Assembly (NCBI RefSeq): GCF_018128905.1
Contig: NZ_CP063808.1
Coordinates: 62,001 to 126,000 of the forward strand
Direction of reading: 5' to 3'
Source: Streptomyces sp. A2-16
GTDB taxonomy: Bacteria; Actinomycetota; Actinomycetes; Streptomycetales; Streptomycetaceae
DNA length: 64,000 nucleotides
Of this stretch, positions 8,298 through 16,780 are shown piece after piece. Below the pieces are notes generated by a model. It was not told the origin of the DNA. It searched no databases and worked only from the letters and a program-made list of their open reading frames with translations. The position numbers were made by a program, and so were the translations under genes. The stretch's first letter is position 1. Each line of letters begins with the position of its first letter.

Positions 8298-9014
8298 CTA
8301 CCCGCGCCGTATCCGCAGCGCGAACAGGCCGAGGCCGAGCCCCAGGCCGACCAGCACCAGCCCGGTGCCGAGCGGCAGGATGAACACCTTGGGCGCGGCC
8401 ACGGGGCGCTCCGCGGGCCGCGCCCGAGTCACGGCGGTCCGCGGCGGCGGCTCCGACACGGCGGCGAGGTCACCGTCCCCGGTCCCGTCCCCGGTCTCCT
8501 CGGTCCTGGAGGAGGCGGCGACGTCCTCCTCCTCCGGTACCGGTTCCTCCCGCCGCCCGGGCCGCGCCCGCCCCTCACCGGCCCGGCTCCCGGCCCGGGA
8601 GGGCGGGGCGGCGGAGGGGGAGGGAGCGAGCGACGCCGAGGGGGAGGCGCGGTGCGGCCCGGGAACCGCCGCGGGGTCCCAGGGACGGCGGCCGGACGAG
8701 GACGGCGACGGCGACGGGCTCGCGGTGCCCGGGCGGGGCCCATGAGCCGACATCGGCCCCGCCGGCCGCCCGGAGTCCGCGGCCGACGTGCTCGGCGGGG
8801 AGAACGGCCGGGCGGGCGGGTGGACGGAGGGGGCGCGGCGGGACTCGGTGGTGGGCGTCCGGACGGAGACGGTCGTGGGCGTCCGGACGGAGGCGGGCGT
8901 CTGCTGGGCGAGGTACCAGTGGTTCGTCCCGTGGTTTGGGGCGTCGGGCGGCGCCACGGTCGCGATCGCGCCCATCACGATCGTCACCACCGTCGCGCGC
9001 AGCCAGAGAATCAC
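8298..9014 (-). CDS. Hypothetical Pro/Ser-rich membrane-anchored protein
   Basis: A 238-residue protein not assigned to a family. It starts (GTG) with a hydrophobic export segment (WLRATVVTIVMGAIATVA). A long disordered, Pro/Ser/Arg-rich stretch follows (~40-200). It ends with one hydrophobic anchor (FILPLGTGLVLVGLGLGLGL) and a basic tail RIRRG. This order (signal, Pro-rich stalk, anchor, positive tail) resembles a wall-spanning surface protein, but there is no LPXTG sorting motif. Convergent with the quinone oxidoreductase gene; the 42-bp gap contains a duplicated CGGTACGGCGTTC. Function unknown. Confidence 0.6.
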   Translation of the reverse strand: MILWLRATVVTIVMGAIATVAPPDAPNHGTNHWYLAQQTPASVRTPTTVSVRTPTTESRRAPSVHPPARPFSPPSTSAADSGRPAGPMSAHGPRPGTASPSPSPSSSGRRPWDPAAVPGPHRASPSASLAPSPSAAPPSRAGSRAGEGRARPGRREEPVPEEEDVAASSRTEETGDGTGDGDLAAVSEPPPRTAVTRARPAERPVAAPKVFILPLGTGLVLVGLGLGLGLFALRIRRG

Positions 9015-9150
9015 GGGACAAGACTGGCATTCAGCGACAAGAACGGCATTCCAGGTGACGCCAGGGGAGCGATCCGCTCCGGGAACGGTGGATCAGCGCA
9101 TAGCGGGGGCACCCCACTGAAGAGATGCACGGGTGCGAGAGAATGGCGGC

Positions 9151-9693
9151 ATGGAGATGCCGAGGAACGAAGGTTCGCCGGAAAGTCCCCAGATCCTGGT
9201 CGTGGGCCAGGACGGGATGGCACTGGGCGGCGGGGGTGACGACGACTCCCGCGAGGTCCCGGTGACGGAGATGGTCGAGCAGCCTGCGAAGGTCATGCGG
9301 ATCGGCAGCATGATCAAGCAGCTGCTCGAAGAGGTGCGCGCGGCTCCCCTCGACGAGGCCAGCCGGGCCCGGCTCAAGGAGATCCACCACAGCTCGGTCA
9401 AGGAGCTGGAGGACGGGCTCGCCCCCGAACTCGTGGAGGAACTGGAGCGCCTCTCCCTGCCCTTCAACGAGGACGCGACCCCGAGCGACGCGGAACTGCG
9501 CATTGCGCAGGCCCAGTTGGTGGGCTGGCTCGAGGGCCTCTTCCACGGGATCCAGACGACCCTGTTCGCGCAGCAGATGGCCGCGCGGGCCCAGCTGGAG
9601 CAGATGCGGCGCGCCCTTCCGCCGGGCGTCGGCGGCCAGGAGGACGGCATCGACCCGCGCGCGGGCGGCCGCTCGGGCGGACCGTACCTGTAG
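9151..9693 (+). CDS. bpa: Bacterial proteasome activator Bpa (PafE-like)
   Basis: A 180-residue protein of the DUF2587/Bpa family. It forms dodecameric rings that dock on the 20S proteasome and open its gate without ATP. The helical core runs from about residue 40 (VTEMVEQPAKVMRIGSMIKQ) to 155. The C-terminus GGPYL matches the family's proteasome-docking GQYL-type (HbYX-like) tail. The N-terminal ~35 residues are acidic and flexible. ATG 9151 is chosen because a GAGAG sequence precedes it at a normal distance; a GTG at 9133 would add six residues. A strong hairpin terminator follows directly, so it ends its transcript. Confidence 0.9.
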   Translation: MEMPRNEGSPESPQILVVGQDGMALGGGGDDDSREVPVTEMVEQPAKVMRIGSMIKQLLEEVRAAPLDEASRARLKEIHHSSVKELEDGLAPELVEELERLSLPFNEDATPSDAELRIAQAQLVGWLEGLFHGIQTTLFAQQMAARAQLEQMRRALPPGVGGQEDGIDPRAGGRSGGPYL

Positions 9694-9702
9694 ATCTCGA
9701 CC

Positions 9703-9740
9703 GTGAAGGGCCCGGCAGCCGACGCTGCCGGGCCCTTCAC
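9703..9740 (+). terminator. Hairpin terminator after bpa
   Basis: A perfect 17-bp inverted repeat (arms 9703-9719 and 9724-9740) with a 4-nt CGAC loop, starting 10 nt after the bpa stop. It is very stable; no long T tract follows, as is usual in Streptomyces. Confidence 0.9.
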
Positions 9741-10068
9741 GTCACCTCTGTCATGTCACCTGGGGTAAACGCTCGTTCGGGTTCTTCTTGGTGAGTTTGG
9801 CCACGGAACTCCGCCCCGCCGAACCGTCGGACGCGGTGCCCGTTCCGTGACCGTACGCGAAAGAAAGGACGCGCGGGCGTTACAGGTGCCCTACGGCCGG
9901 TACACAGGATTTGCACGCCGAGACGTAGTACAGGTTTGATGGCCGGTCCGTCTCGGGCCGGTCCCCGGGCTCATCCCGGACCGGCGGCTTGCGTGAAGGC
10001 TGTAGCGTGGCCGACGGAGACCGTAACAACACCGCGCGCACCGCGGGCAGAAACGACGGCGAGGACCG
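9741..10068. other. Intergenic region upstream of the Ser/Thr kinase gene
   Basis: A 328-bp stretch without a convincing gene. It contains a direct repeat GTCACCT (around 9741 and 9755), an inverted repeat CCGGTCCG/CGGACCGG (around 9943-9985) and a GGCGAGGA ribosome-binding site just before the kinase ATG. The kinase promoter is presumably here, but I cannot assign -35/-10 boxes with confidence. Confidence 0.5.
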
Positions 10069-11640
10069 ATGGCACAGCAGCAGCGCGCCCAGGGCCCGTC
10101 CGACCCCGAGGCGACTGGCGGCGGAATGTCAGATGCGCCGGAGCTGTGGGGTAACGGCGGGCTGGTCGGGGACGGCCGATATCGGCTGACCCGCAGACTC
10201 GGCCGGGGCGGTATGGCCGAGGTGTTCGCGGCCGAGGACGTACGGCTCGGACGCACCGTGGCGGTCAAGCTGCTCCGGGCCGATCTCGCCGAGGACCCGA
10301 CCTCCAAGGCCCGCTTCACGCGCGAGGCCCAGTCCGTGGCCGGCCTCAACCACCACGCGATCGTCGCCGTGTACGACTCCGGCGAGGACTACGTGGGCGG
10401 CCAGTCGGTGCCGTACATCGTCATGGAGATCGTCGAGGGACGGACGATCCGCGACCTGCTGATCAACGCCGAGGCGCCGGGGCCCGAGCAGGCCCTGATC
10501 ATCGTCTCCGGTGTCCTTGAGGCGCTCGCCTACTCGCACCAGCACGGGATCGTGCACCGCGACATCAAGCCCGCCAACGTGATCATCACGCACAACGGCG
10601 CGGTCAAGGTGATGGACTTCGGCATCGCCCGCGCCCTGCACGGCGCGTCCACCACGATGACGCAGACCGGCATGGTCATGGGCACCCCGCAGTACCTCTC
10701 CCCCGAGCAGGCCCTCGGCAAGGCGGTCGACCACCGCTCCGACCTGTACGCGACGGGCTGTCTCCTCTACGAGCTCCTCGCTCTGCGTCCGCCGTTCACC
10801 GGTGAGACCCCGCTCTCCGTCGTCTACCAGCACGTCCAGGACATCCCGACGCCTCCGTCGCAGGTCTCCGACGCCGTCCCGCCGGAGCTCGACGGCCTGG
10901 TCATGCGCTCGCTCGCCAAGGAGCCGGACGACCGCTTCCAGACGGCCGAGGAGATGCGCGGGCTCGTCCAGTACGGCCTGCAGATGCTGTACGACCAGGG
11001 CGGCCACACCGGCACCTGGAACACCGGTCCGGTGACGGCGCACGACGGCCGCGGCGTGGCTGCCGCGGGCTTCGCGAGCACCAGCGTGCTTCCGCACCCC
11101 GGCGACGCCTCCGGCACCACCCAGATCCCGCAGCAGATCCTGCCCTCCGGTTACGGCGGTGGCGGCGACGACGGCGGCTTCGAGGGACACGGCAACCGCG
11201 GCAGCGGCCGCGGCAAGCTGTGGATCCTCGCCGTCCTCGCGGTGATCGCCGTCGCCGCGGGCGTCGCCCTGGCGCTCAACAACGGTGGCGGTGGCGGCGG
11301 CGGTGGGGGCACCGGCAGCTCCGTGTCGCCGACGACCTCGAAGACCACCGACGATCAGACGGCGAGCGAGTCGCCGACCGACGAGCCGACGAGCGAGGAG
11401 ACCGACACCTCCACGGACGACAGCGGCAGCTCGGGCGGCTCCGGCTACACCCCGTCCTACACGCCGTCGTACACGCCCTCCTACACGCCTTCGCCCTCGG
11501 CGACGCAGCCGTCCGCGACGGCGACGCAGCCGACGGACACCGCGGAGCCCACGAACACCCCGGAGCCCACGGACACGGCGGCCCCGACCGGTGGGGGGCT
11601 CGTCGGAGGCGGGGACGGCGGCGGAGAAGGCGACTCCTGA
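10069..11640 (+). CDS. Membrane Ser/Thr protein kinase (PknB-like)
   Basis: A 523-residue Hanks-type kinase. The catalytic domain spans about residues 35-305. The Gly loop is LGRGGMAEV, the ATP-binding lysine is K67 in TVAVKLL, the catalytic loop is HRDIKPAN with D165, and the DFG motif is MDFGIA. The activation loop has several Thr (STTMTQTGMVMGTPQY) that are likely autophosphorylated. A juxtamembrane linker leads to a transmembrane helix (~384-404, LWILAVLAVIAVAAGVALAL). After a Gly run, a Thr/Ser/Pro/Glu-rich extracellular tail carries four tandem YTPS units and SATQP/PTDT repeats. PASTA domains are absent, so the external sensor is just this low-complexity tail. It is followed by a hairpin terminator. 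Confidence 0.92.
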   Translation: MAQQQRAQGPSDPEATGGGMSDAPELWGNGGLVGDGRYRLTRRLGRGGMAEVFAAEDVRLGRTVAVKLLRADLAEDPTSKARFTREAQSVAGLNHHAIVAVYDSGEDYVGGQSVPYIVMEIVEGRTIRDLLINAEAPGPEQALIIVSGVLEALAYSHQHGIVHRDIKPANVIITHNGAVKVMDFGIARALHGASTTMTQTGMVMGTPQYLSPEQALGKAVDHRSDLYATGCLLYELLALRPPFTGETPLSVVYQHVQDIPTPPSQVSDAVPPELDGLVMRSLAKEPDDRFQTAEEMRGLVQYGLQMLYDQGGHTGTWNTGPVTAHDGRGVAAAGFASTSVLPHPGDASGTTQIPQQILPSGYGGGGDDGGFEGHGNRGSGRGKLWILAVLAVIAVAAGVALALNNGGGGGGGGGTGSSVSPTTSKTTDDQTASESPTDEPTSEETDTSTDDSGSSGGSGYTPSYTPSYTPSYTPSPSATQPSATATQPTDTAEPTNTPEPTDTAAPTGGGLVGGGDGGGEGDS

Positions 11641-11655
11641 GCGATCGCGACCCGT

Positions 11656-11696
11656 CACGCGCGCGTGAGTCCGAGGACGGACCTCACGCGCGCGTG
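11656..11696. terminator. Bidirectional hairpin between kinase and phosphotransferase genes
   Basis: Perfect 14-bp arms CACGCGCGCGTGAG (11656-11669) and CTCACGCGCGCGTG (11683-11696). The loop contains an extra nested TCCG/CGGA pairing. It lies between convergent genes and could end both transcripts. Confidence 0.85.
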
Positions 11697-11719
11697 CTGT
11701 TCGCACAGCGCTGAGGACG

Positions 11720-12994
11720 TCAGTCGACGAACGCGTCGCACACCGCGTCGTACTCCCGCGTCCACCACACCACCAGCGCCGAGGCCGCCGGGAACTGGGG
11801 ATCCGCGCGGGTGTCGCCGCGCTCGTAGTGCCAGCGCAGCATCCAGAAGTCGTTGAGACGCTCCCACCACACGCGGTGCACGGCCGCCGCGAGCTCCGAG
11901 GGCGTGGCAGCGGCCGTACGCCGGTACGCGCGCGCGTACGCCCGTACCTTCGGCAGGTCGAGCGTCCCCGCGGGCCGTACGAAGAAGATCGCGGCGGCGC
12001 GTACGGCCTCCTCCGCGCGGGGCTTCACGCCGAGCCGGTCCCAGTCGACGATCGCGGCGGGGGCGTCGCCGCGGTAGAGCAGGTTGAAGGGGTGGAAGTC
12101 CCCGTGCACCCAGCCCACCGGTCCGCCGCGCGGAGGCCGTCGTCCCGCGTGCTGCTCGAGCAGGGCCCGCCGCTCCAGGAGCCGGTGCCGGGCCAGCTCG
12201 TCGAAGGAGTCGGCGGGCCGGTGTCGGCGCACGCGCGCGAGGAGGTCGTCGATGAGGGCGAACGTGGTGGCGGGGTCGGCACCGGCGTCGACGGCACGGG
12301 CATCGACGGGACCGGTGTCGGGGGTCGCGGTCCCCGTGCTCCCGACAGGCGCGACGGGCGGTGCTCCGGCATGGCGTTCATCGGCGTGCGGCTTCTCGAC
12401 GCGAGCGCTGCCGGCACGCGCGGCGGCGTGACGCCCTGCCGGCGCGCGGGCCCCGCCCGGCGTGCGCGGCTCGATGCCCGGCGCGCTTACGGCGTTTCGC
12501 GCGCCCCCGGCCGCCCGCACACCCGTCTGTGTCCGCTCGCTCCCCTTCGCCTCCTGCACCGGCATCACCCGCTCCAGACTCGCGTGGACCACGCCCAGCA
12601 GCGCCCCGAGCCGGCCGCACTGCTCGGCGGTGAGCTGGGCGCCGTGGCGGTGGCGGCCCTCGATCCAGGGGTGGAGGGCGTAGGCGTGGCCGCCGACGAC
12701 CGCGACCGTGCGGCCGTCGTGGACGGGAAGGGGCGGGGCGACCGGGACGCCGAGGGCGGCCAGGCGCTCGGTCGCGCGGTGCTGGCGGGCGATCGCCTCG
12801 GGAGCGGCCGTCTCGGGGTCGAAGTGGTGCTTGAGGAAGTAGCGGCCGCGGGTCGTGCGGAGCCGGTAGCCCCGGTTGAGGAGGCCCTGGTCGACCGGAT
12901 CGCAGGCGAGGGCGGCTCCGGCGGCGTACTGACGGAGGAGGGCGCCCAGCGGGGGCGCGTGAGGCATCAGGGGTGGTACAGGAGAGCGCGGCAC
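11720..12994 (-). CDS. Aminoglycoside phosphotransferase-family (APH/choline-kinase fold) protein
   Basis: A 424-residue protein with a split APH fold. The N-lobe is at about 1-135 (LNRGYRLRTTRGRYFLKHHF with the ATP-binding lysine). The C-lobe has the catalytic Brenner motif WVHGDFHPFNLLY and the metal-binding IVDWDRLG. Between them lies an atypical ~90-residue insert (about 145-235) rich in Ala, Gly, Pro and Arg, with no visible fold. The substrate is unknown: homologues phosphorylate homoserine, spore-coat sugars or small metabolites, and antibiotic resistance should not be assumed. The GTG start at 12994 follows a TAGCAT box by 7 nt, suggesting a leaderless mRNA; ATG 12967 is the alternative. 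Confidence 0.8.
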   Translation of the reverse strand: MPRSPVPPLMPHAPPLGALLRQYAAGAALACDPVDQGLLNRGYRLRTTRGRYFLKHHFDPETAAPEAIARQHRATERLAALGVPVAPPLPVHDGRTVAVVGGHAYALHPWIEGRHRHGAQLTAEQCGRLGALLGVVHASLERVMPVQEAKGSERTQTGVRAAGGARNAVSAPGIEPRTPGGARAPAGRHAAARAGSARVEKPHADERHAGAPPVAPVGSTGTATPDTGPVDARAVDAGADPATTFALIDDLLARVRRHRPADSFDELARHRLLERRALLEQHAGRRPPRGGPVGWVHGDFHPFNLLYRGDAPAAIVDWDRLGVKPRAEEAVRAAAIFFVRPAGTLDLPKVRAYARAYRRTAAATPSELAAAVHRVWWERLNDFWMLRWHYERGDTRADPQFPAASALVVWWTREYDAVCDAFVD

Positions 12995-13001
12995 GCGCCA
13001 G

Positions 13002-13007
13002 ATGCTA
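13002..13007 (-). promoter_or_regulatory. -10 box of a probable leaderless promoter
   Basis: On the minus strand TAGCAT is followed by 7 nt and then the GTG start of the phosphotransferase gene. There is no Shine-Dalgarno sequence. The -35 region is weak. Confidence 0.5.
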
Positions 13008-13089
13008 GGGCACGAGACAGGGCTGTGAGCTGGGCGTTGTCACAGTCAGTCACAGAGCGCCACAGGAAGTCGCGCTCGGTCTGCTTCGG

Positions 13090-13638
13090 TCAGGGGATGT
13101 CCTCGAAGCGGCTTTCCGGGCCGTCGTCCGTCGAGTGCACCGTCCCGAACTGCGGCCGCACGGACAGGTAGACGGGCTCGTACGGCTCCCCGTCCACCAG
13201 GCCGGGAGCGGGCCCGAAGCGCTCGACCTCGGCGGCGCTCGGCTCGTACCGCACGCACTCGCCCACGACCTGCGCGGCCCACAGGCTCTCCCCGGGGCGC
13301 GCGGAGCTCAGGTTGTCCGAGCCGTACGCCACCACGCTGCCCGCGCACGCCCGGTGGTGGCCGACGCTCCTCGGCATGCGGAGCAGGATCCGGCCGTCGG
13401 CCACGATGTGCCGCGCGAAGGCGAGGAGGGGCAGGGCGCGCACGCTGGTCGCGACCCGGCCGTGGTGGGTGCGGGCGAGCAGTCCTACGACAGAGGACAC
13501 GGAGACAGAGGACACGGAGACAGAGGACACGGAGGCAACGGGCATGGAGACAGAGGGCATAAAGGCACTGTGCGGGAGGACGGGGCGGCGTCCCCAGGGT
13601 CGTAGGTCCTTACTTGCCTCAGCACTCGACCTCAGCAC
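13090..13638 (-). CDS. Pyridoxamine 5'-phosphate oxidase-like (FMN-binding split barrel) protein
   Basis: Up to 182 residues. From about residue 52 it resembles the PNPOx-like 2 family: HGRVATSVRALPLLAFARHIVADGRILL, then GSVVAYGSDNLSS and WAAQVVGECVRYEP. These small flavin- or deazaflavin-binding proteins are common partners of DosR-type regulons. The N-terminal ~50 residues are unusual: three tandem 15-bp DNA repeats (13490-13540) encode SVSSV units, so the true start is uncertain (GTG 13638, or an internal ATG or GTG). It lies 20 nt downstream of the response regulator gene on the same strand and is probably cotranscribed. Family assignment is from motif memory, not a search. Confidence 0.65.
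   Translation of the reverse strand: MLRSSAEASKDLRPWGRRPVLPHSAFMPSVSMPVASVSSVSVSSVSVSSVVGLLARTHHGRVATSVRALPLLAFARHIVADGRILLRMPRSVGHHRACAGSVVAYGSDNLSSARPGESLWAAQVVGECVRYEPSAAEVERFGPAPGLVDGEPYEPVYLSVRPQFGTVHSTDDGPESRFEDIP
13488..13560. repeat. 15-bp tandem repeat in the flavoprotein gene
   Basis: Three near-perfect copies of GGAGACAGAGGACAC followed by two decayed ones. The 15-bp period keeps the reading frame and encodes repeated Val-Ser units near the N-terminus. Confidence 0.85.
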
Positions 13639-13657
13639 TCGACCTCAGTACTCGCCC
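13617..13657. repeat. 13-bp tandem repeat between response regulator and flavoprotein genes
   Basis: Three copies of CCTCAGCACTCGA-like units fill the 19-bp intergenic gap and the first codons of the flavoprotein gene. On the minus strand each unit offers a GAGG and a GTG, so the repeats create several possible ribosome-binding and start sites. Confidence 0.7.
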
Positions 13658-14314
13658 TCAGCGCCGCTCCATCTGCCGGCGGGCCACATACGCGGCCGCC
13701 TGGGACCGCCGTTCCATTCCGAGTTTGGACAGCAGGCTGGACACGTAGTTCTTGATGGTCTTCTCGGCGAGATGCAGCCGTTCCCCGATCTGGCGGTTGG
13801 TGAGCCCTTCGCCGATGAGATCGAGGATCTTGCGTTCCTGTCCGGTCAGGCGCGCGAGTTCGTCGTTCCGCCCGGTGCCGCCGTTGCGCAGTCGCTCCAG
13901 CACGCGCGCGGTGGCCACCGGGTCCAGCAGGGATCTGCCGGCGGCCACGCCCCGGACGGCGTCCAGCAGTTCGGAGCCGCGGATGGCCTTGAGGACGTAT
14001 CCGGAGGCACCGGCCATGATCGCCTCGAAGAGGGCCTCGTCGTCGGCGTACGACGTCAGCATCAGGCACTTCACGGACTCGTCCCGCGAGCGGATCTCCC
14101 GGCAGACCTCGACCCCGCTGCCGTCGGGGAGCCGTACGTCGAGGACCGCCACGTCGGGCCGGGTGGCCGGAATGCGCGTCAGCGCGTCGGCGGCCGTACC
14201 CGCCTCGCCGACCACCTCGATATCGCCCTCCACGGAGAGGAGCTCATGGACGCCGCGCCGCACGACCTCATGGTCGTCGAGGAGAAATACCCTGACTTTT
14301 CCGTCTTCGCGCAC
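13658..14314 (-). CDS. DosR/NarL-type (LuxR-family) response regulator
   Basis: A 218-residue regulator. The receiver domain has the acidic pair in FLLDDHE, phospho-acceptor D59 in [11 protein letters not shown]87 in MLTSYA and the switch lysine K109 in GYVLKA. The DNA-binding LuxR helix-turn-helix is [25 protein letters not shown], and [11 protein letters not shown] is the recognition part typical of DosR/DevR. No histidine kinase gene is adjacent, so it is an orphan in this neighbourhood. The open frame extends upstream to 14446, but GTG 14314 starts at the first receiver strand. It is divergent from bkdA across 324 bp and may control itself, the flavoprotein gene downstream, or bkdABC; that is inference. 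Confidence 0.9.
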   Translation of the reverse strand: MREDGKVRVFLLDDHEVVRRGVHELLSVEGDIEVVGEAGTAADALTRIPATRPDVAVLDVRLPDGSGVEVCREIRSRDESVKCLMLTSYADDEALFEAIMAGASGYVLKAIRGSELLDAVRGVAAGRSLLDPVATARVLERLRNGGTGRNDELARLTGQERKILDLIGEGLTNRQIGERLHLAEKTIKNYVSSLLSKLGMERRSQAAAYVARRQMERR

Positions 14315-14638
14315 TCGGCAAGTCAAACACAGAAACTCTTCCGGTGGCCGGGGTGGACGGGATAACGTGCCGTTGCTCCGGCCTCCTGCAAGGCTGTGAC
14401 CAGCATCCCTTCGGGCCTTTTCCGATTTACTTGGAAATCCAAGCAAAATCGCAGGTCAAAGGGGGTTTCACAGAAATGTGGAGCACTGGGTAACGTGATT
14501 CTTGCAGGGCGCTCGCCGGGGCACCTGTCACGCCTGTTCCGGCCGAGTGGCACCCACCCCGTGCGCGGGTGTCGGAAACAGGTGAGCCGCACTGGTACAC
14601 CCGGCAACCCCGGGGGCCGGACCGACGGAGGAGCACAC
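14315..14638. promoter_or_regulatory. Divergent control region between response regulator and bkdABC
   Basis: A 324-bp stretch, more AT-rich than its surroundings. It contains the perfect palindrome CTTGGAAATCCAAG (14430-14443; 6-bp arms, AA spacer) and a weaker CACA-GAAA-TGTG repeat near 14471-14482. A strong GGAGGAG ribosome-binding site (14627-14633) precedes the bkdA GTG. No gene is seen. Lrp/AsnC-type BkdR proteins are known to control bkd genes and bind short palindromes; whether this is such a site is inference. Confidence 0.55.
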
Positions 14639-15787
14639 GTGACCGTGGAGAGCACTGCCGCGCGCAAGCCGCGACGCAGCGCCGGGACGAGGAAGTCCCC
14701 GAGCACCAAGCCCGAACTGGTTCAGCTGCTGACGCCCGAGGGCAAGCGCGTCAAGAACGCCGAGTACGACAAGTACGTCGCCGACATCACCCCCGAAGAG
14801 CTTCGCGGCCTGTACCGCGACATGGTGCTCACCCGTCGCTTCGACGCCGAGGCCACCTCCCTGCAGCGCCAGGGCGAACTGGGCCTGTGGGCCTCGCTGC
14901 TCGGCCAGGAGGCCGCCCAGATCGGCTCGGGACGGGCGCTGCGCGACGACGACTACGTCTTCCCCACCTACCGCGAGCACGGCGTGGCCTGGTGCCGCGG
15001 GGTCGACCCGACCAACCTGCTCGGCATGTTCCGCGGGGTGAACAACGGCGGCTGGGACCCGAACAGCAACAACTTCCACCTGTACACGATCGTCATCGGC
15101 TCCCAGACGCTGCACGCCACCGGCTATGCCATGGGCGTGGCCAAGGACGGCGCCGACTCGGCCGTCATCGCCTACTTCGGCGACGGCGCCTCCAGCCAGG
15201 GCGACGTGGCCGAATCGTTCACCTTCTCCGCGGTCTACAACGCCCCGGTCGTGTTCTTCTGCCAGAACAACCAGTGGGCCATCTCCGAGCCGACCGAGAA
15301 GCAGACCCGCGTCCCGCTCTACCAGCGCGCGCAGGGCTTCGGCTTCCCCGGCGTACGGGTCGACGGCAACGACGTGCTCGCGTCGCTGGCCGTCACCAAG
15401 TGGGCGCTGGAGCGGGCCCGCGCGGGCGAGGGGCCGACCCTGGTCGAGGCGTACACCTACCGGATGGGCGCCCACACCACCTCCGACGACCCGAGCAAGT
15501 ACCGGGCCGACGAAGAGCGCGAGGCGTGGGAGGCGAAGGACCCGATCCTGCGCCTCCGCCGGTACCTGGAGGCCTCAAACCACGCGGACGAGGGATTCTT
15601 CGCGGAACTGGAGACCGAGTCCGAGGCGTTGGGCAGGCGAGTGCGTGAGGTGGTGCGTGCGATGCCGGACCCGGATCGTTTCGCGCTTTTCGAGCACGCG
15701 TATGCGGACGGGCACGCGCTCGTCGACGAGGAGCGGGCCGGGTTCGCCGCCTACCAGGCGTCGTTCGCGGATGGGGAAGGGGCCTGA
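14639..15787 (+). CDS. bkdA: Branched-chain alpha-ketoacid dehydrogenase E1 alpha subunit
   Basis: A 382-residue thiamine-diphosphate subunit. The TPP/Mg motif runs from YFGDGASSQGDVAES to FFCQNNQWAIS (GDG...NN). The phosphorylation-loop-like region is YRMGAHTTSDDPSKYR. It decarboxylates 2-oxoisovalerate, 2-oxoisocaproate and 2-oxo-3-methylvalerate together with E1beta. The first ~60 residues are basic and linker-like. GTG 14639 is chosen because GGAGGAG lies 5-6 nt upstream; the longer open frame upstream is not conserved-looking. It is the first gene of bkdABC, with a 2-nt gap to bkdB. The products are branched acyl-CoA starters for iso/anteiso fatty acids and polyketides. Confidence 0.95.
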   Translation: MTVESTAARKPRRSAGTRKSPSTKPELVQLLTPEGKRVKNAEYDKYVADITPEELRGLYRDMVLTRRFDAEATSLQRQGELGLWASLLGQEAAQIGSGRALRDDDYVFPTYREHGVAWCRGVDPTNLLGMFRGVNNGGWDPNSNNFHLYTIVIGSQTLHATGYAMGVAKDGADSAVIAYFGDGASSQGDVAESFTFSAVYNAPVVFFCQNNQWAISEPTEKQTRVPLYQRAQGFGFPGVRVDGNDVLASLAVTKWALERARAGEGPTLVEAYTYRMGAHTTSDDPSKYRADEEREAWEAKDPILRLRRYLEASNHADEGFFAELETESEALGRRVREVVRAMPDPDRFALFEHAYADGHALVDEERAGFAAYQASFADGEGA

Positions 15788-15789
15788 TC

Positions 15790-16770
15790 ATGGCAGTGGA
15801 AAAGATGGCTCTGGCCAAGGCGATCAACGAATCGCTCCGGCGCGCCCTGGACACCGACCCGAAGGTCCTCGTCATGGGCGAGGACGTCGGCAAGCTCGGC
15901 GGCGTCTTCCGGGTGACCGACGGACTGCAGAAGGACTTCGGCGAGGACCGGGTCATCGACACCCCGCTCGCGGAGTCCGGCATCGTCGGCACGGCGATCG
16001 GCCTGGCGCTGCGCGGCTACCGGCCGGTGGTGGAGATCCAGTTCGACGGATTCGTGTTCCCCGCCTACGACCAGATCGTCACCCAGCTGGCGAAGATGCA
16101 CGCCCGCTCGCTGGGCAAGGTCAAGATGCCGGTCGTGGTGCGGATCCCCTACGGCGGCGGCATCGGCGCGGTGGAGCACCACTCGGAGTCCCCCGAGGCG
16201 CTGTTCGCGCACGTGGCGGGCTTGAAGGTGGTCAGCCCCTCCAACGCCTCCGACGCGTACTGGATGATGCAGCAGGCCATCCAGTCCGACGACCCGGTGA
16301 TCTTCTTCGAGCCCAAGCGGCGCTACTGGGACAAGAGCGAGGTCAACACCGAGGCCATCCCGGGCCCGCTGCACAAGGCGCAGGTGGTCCGTGAGGGCAC
16401 CGACCTGACCCTCGTCGCCTACGGCCCGATGGTCAAGCTGTGCCAGGAGGTCGCCGACGCGGCCGCCGAGGAGGGCAAGTCGCTGGAGGTGGTGGACCTG
16501 CGGTCGGTCTCCCCCCTCGACTTCGACGCGATCCAGGCCTCGGTGGAGAAGACACGTCGACTGGTCGTGGTGCACGAGGCGCCGGTGTTCTTCGGTTCGG
16601 GCGCCGAGATCGCGGCCCGGATCACCGAGCGGTGCTTCTACCACCTGGAGGCCCCGGTGCTCAGGGTCGGCGGCTACCACGCCCCGTATCCCCCGGCCCG
16701 CCTGGAGGAGGAGTACCTGCCGGGTCTGGACAGGGTGCTCGACACCGTCGACCGTGCCCTGGCGTACTGA
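15790..16770 (+). CDS. bkdB: Branched-chain alpha-ketoacid dehydrogenase E1 beta subunit
   Basis: A 326-residue protein of full family length. The pyrimidine-binding domain includes KVLVMGEDVGKLGGVFRVT, DTPLAESGIVGTAIG and VRIPYGGGIGAVEHHSE. The C-terminal transketolase domain includes LVAYGPMVKLCQEV and EVVDLRSVSPLD. It starts 2 nt after the bkdA stop with GGGGAAGGGG as ribosome-binding site. It forms the alpha2beta2 E1 heterotetramer with BkdA. It is clearly paralogous to the partial gene at the left edge of the window. Confidence 0.95.
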   Translation: MAVEKMALAKAINESLRRALDTDPKVLVMGEDVGKLGGVFRVTDGLQKDFGEDRVIDTPLAESGIVGTAIGLALRGYRPVVEIQFDGFVFPAYDQIVTQLAKMHARSLGKVKMPVVVRIPYGGGIGAVEHHSESPEALFAHVAGLKVVSPSNASDAYWMMQQAIQSDDPVIFFEPKRRYWDKSEVNTEAIPGPLHKAQVVREGTDLTLVAYGPMVKLCQEVADAAAEEGKSLEVVDLRSVSPLDFDAIQASVEKTRRLVVVHEAPVFFGSGAEIAARITERCFYHLEAPVLRVGGYHAPYPPARLEEEYLPGLDRVLDTVDRALAY

Positions 16771-16780
16771 GGAGAGGGCC

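Noticed and set aside
11720..12994. Phosphotransferase considered as an aminoglycoside-resistance gene
   Set aside because: The HGDFHPFN and DWD motifs are shared by many APH-fold kinases, and nothing nearby suggests antibiotic resistance.
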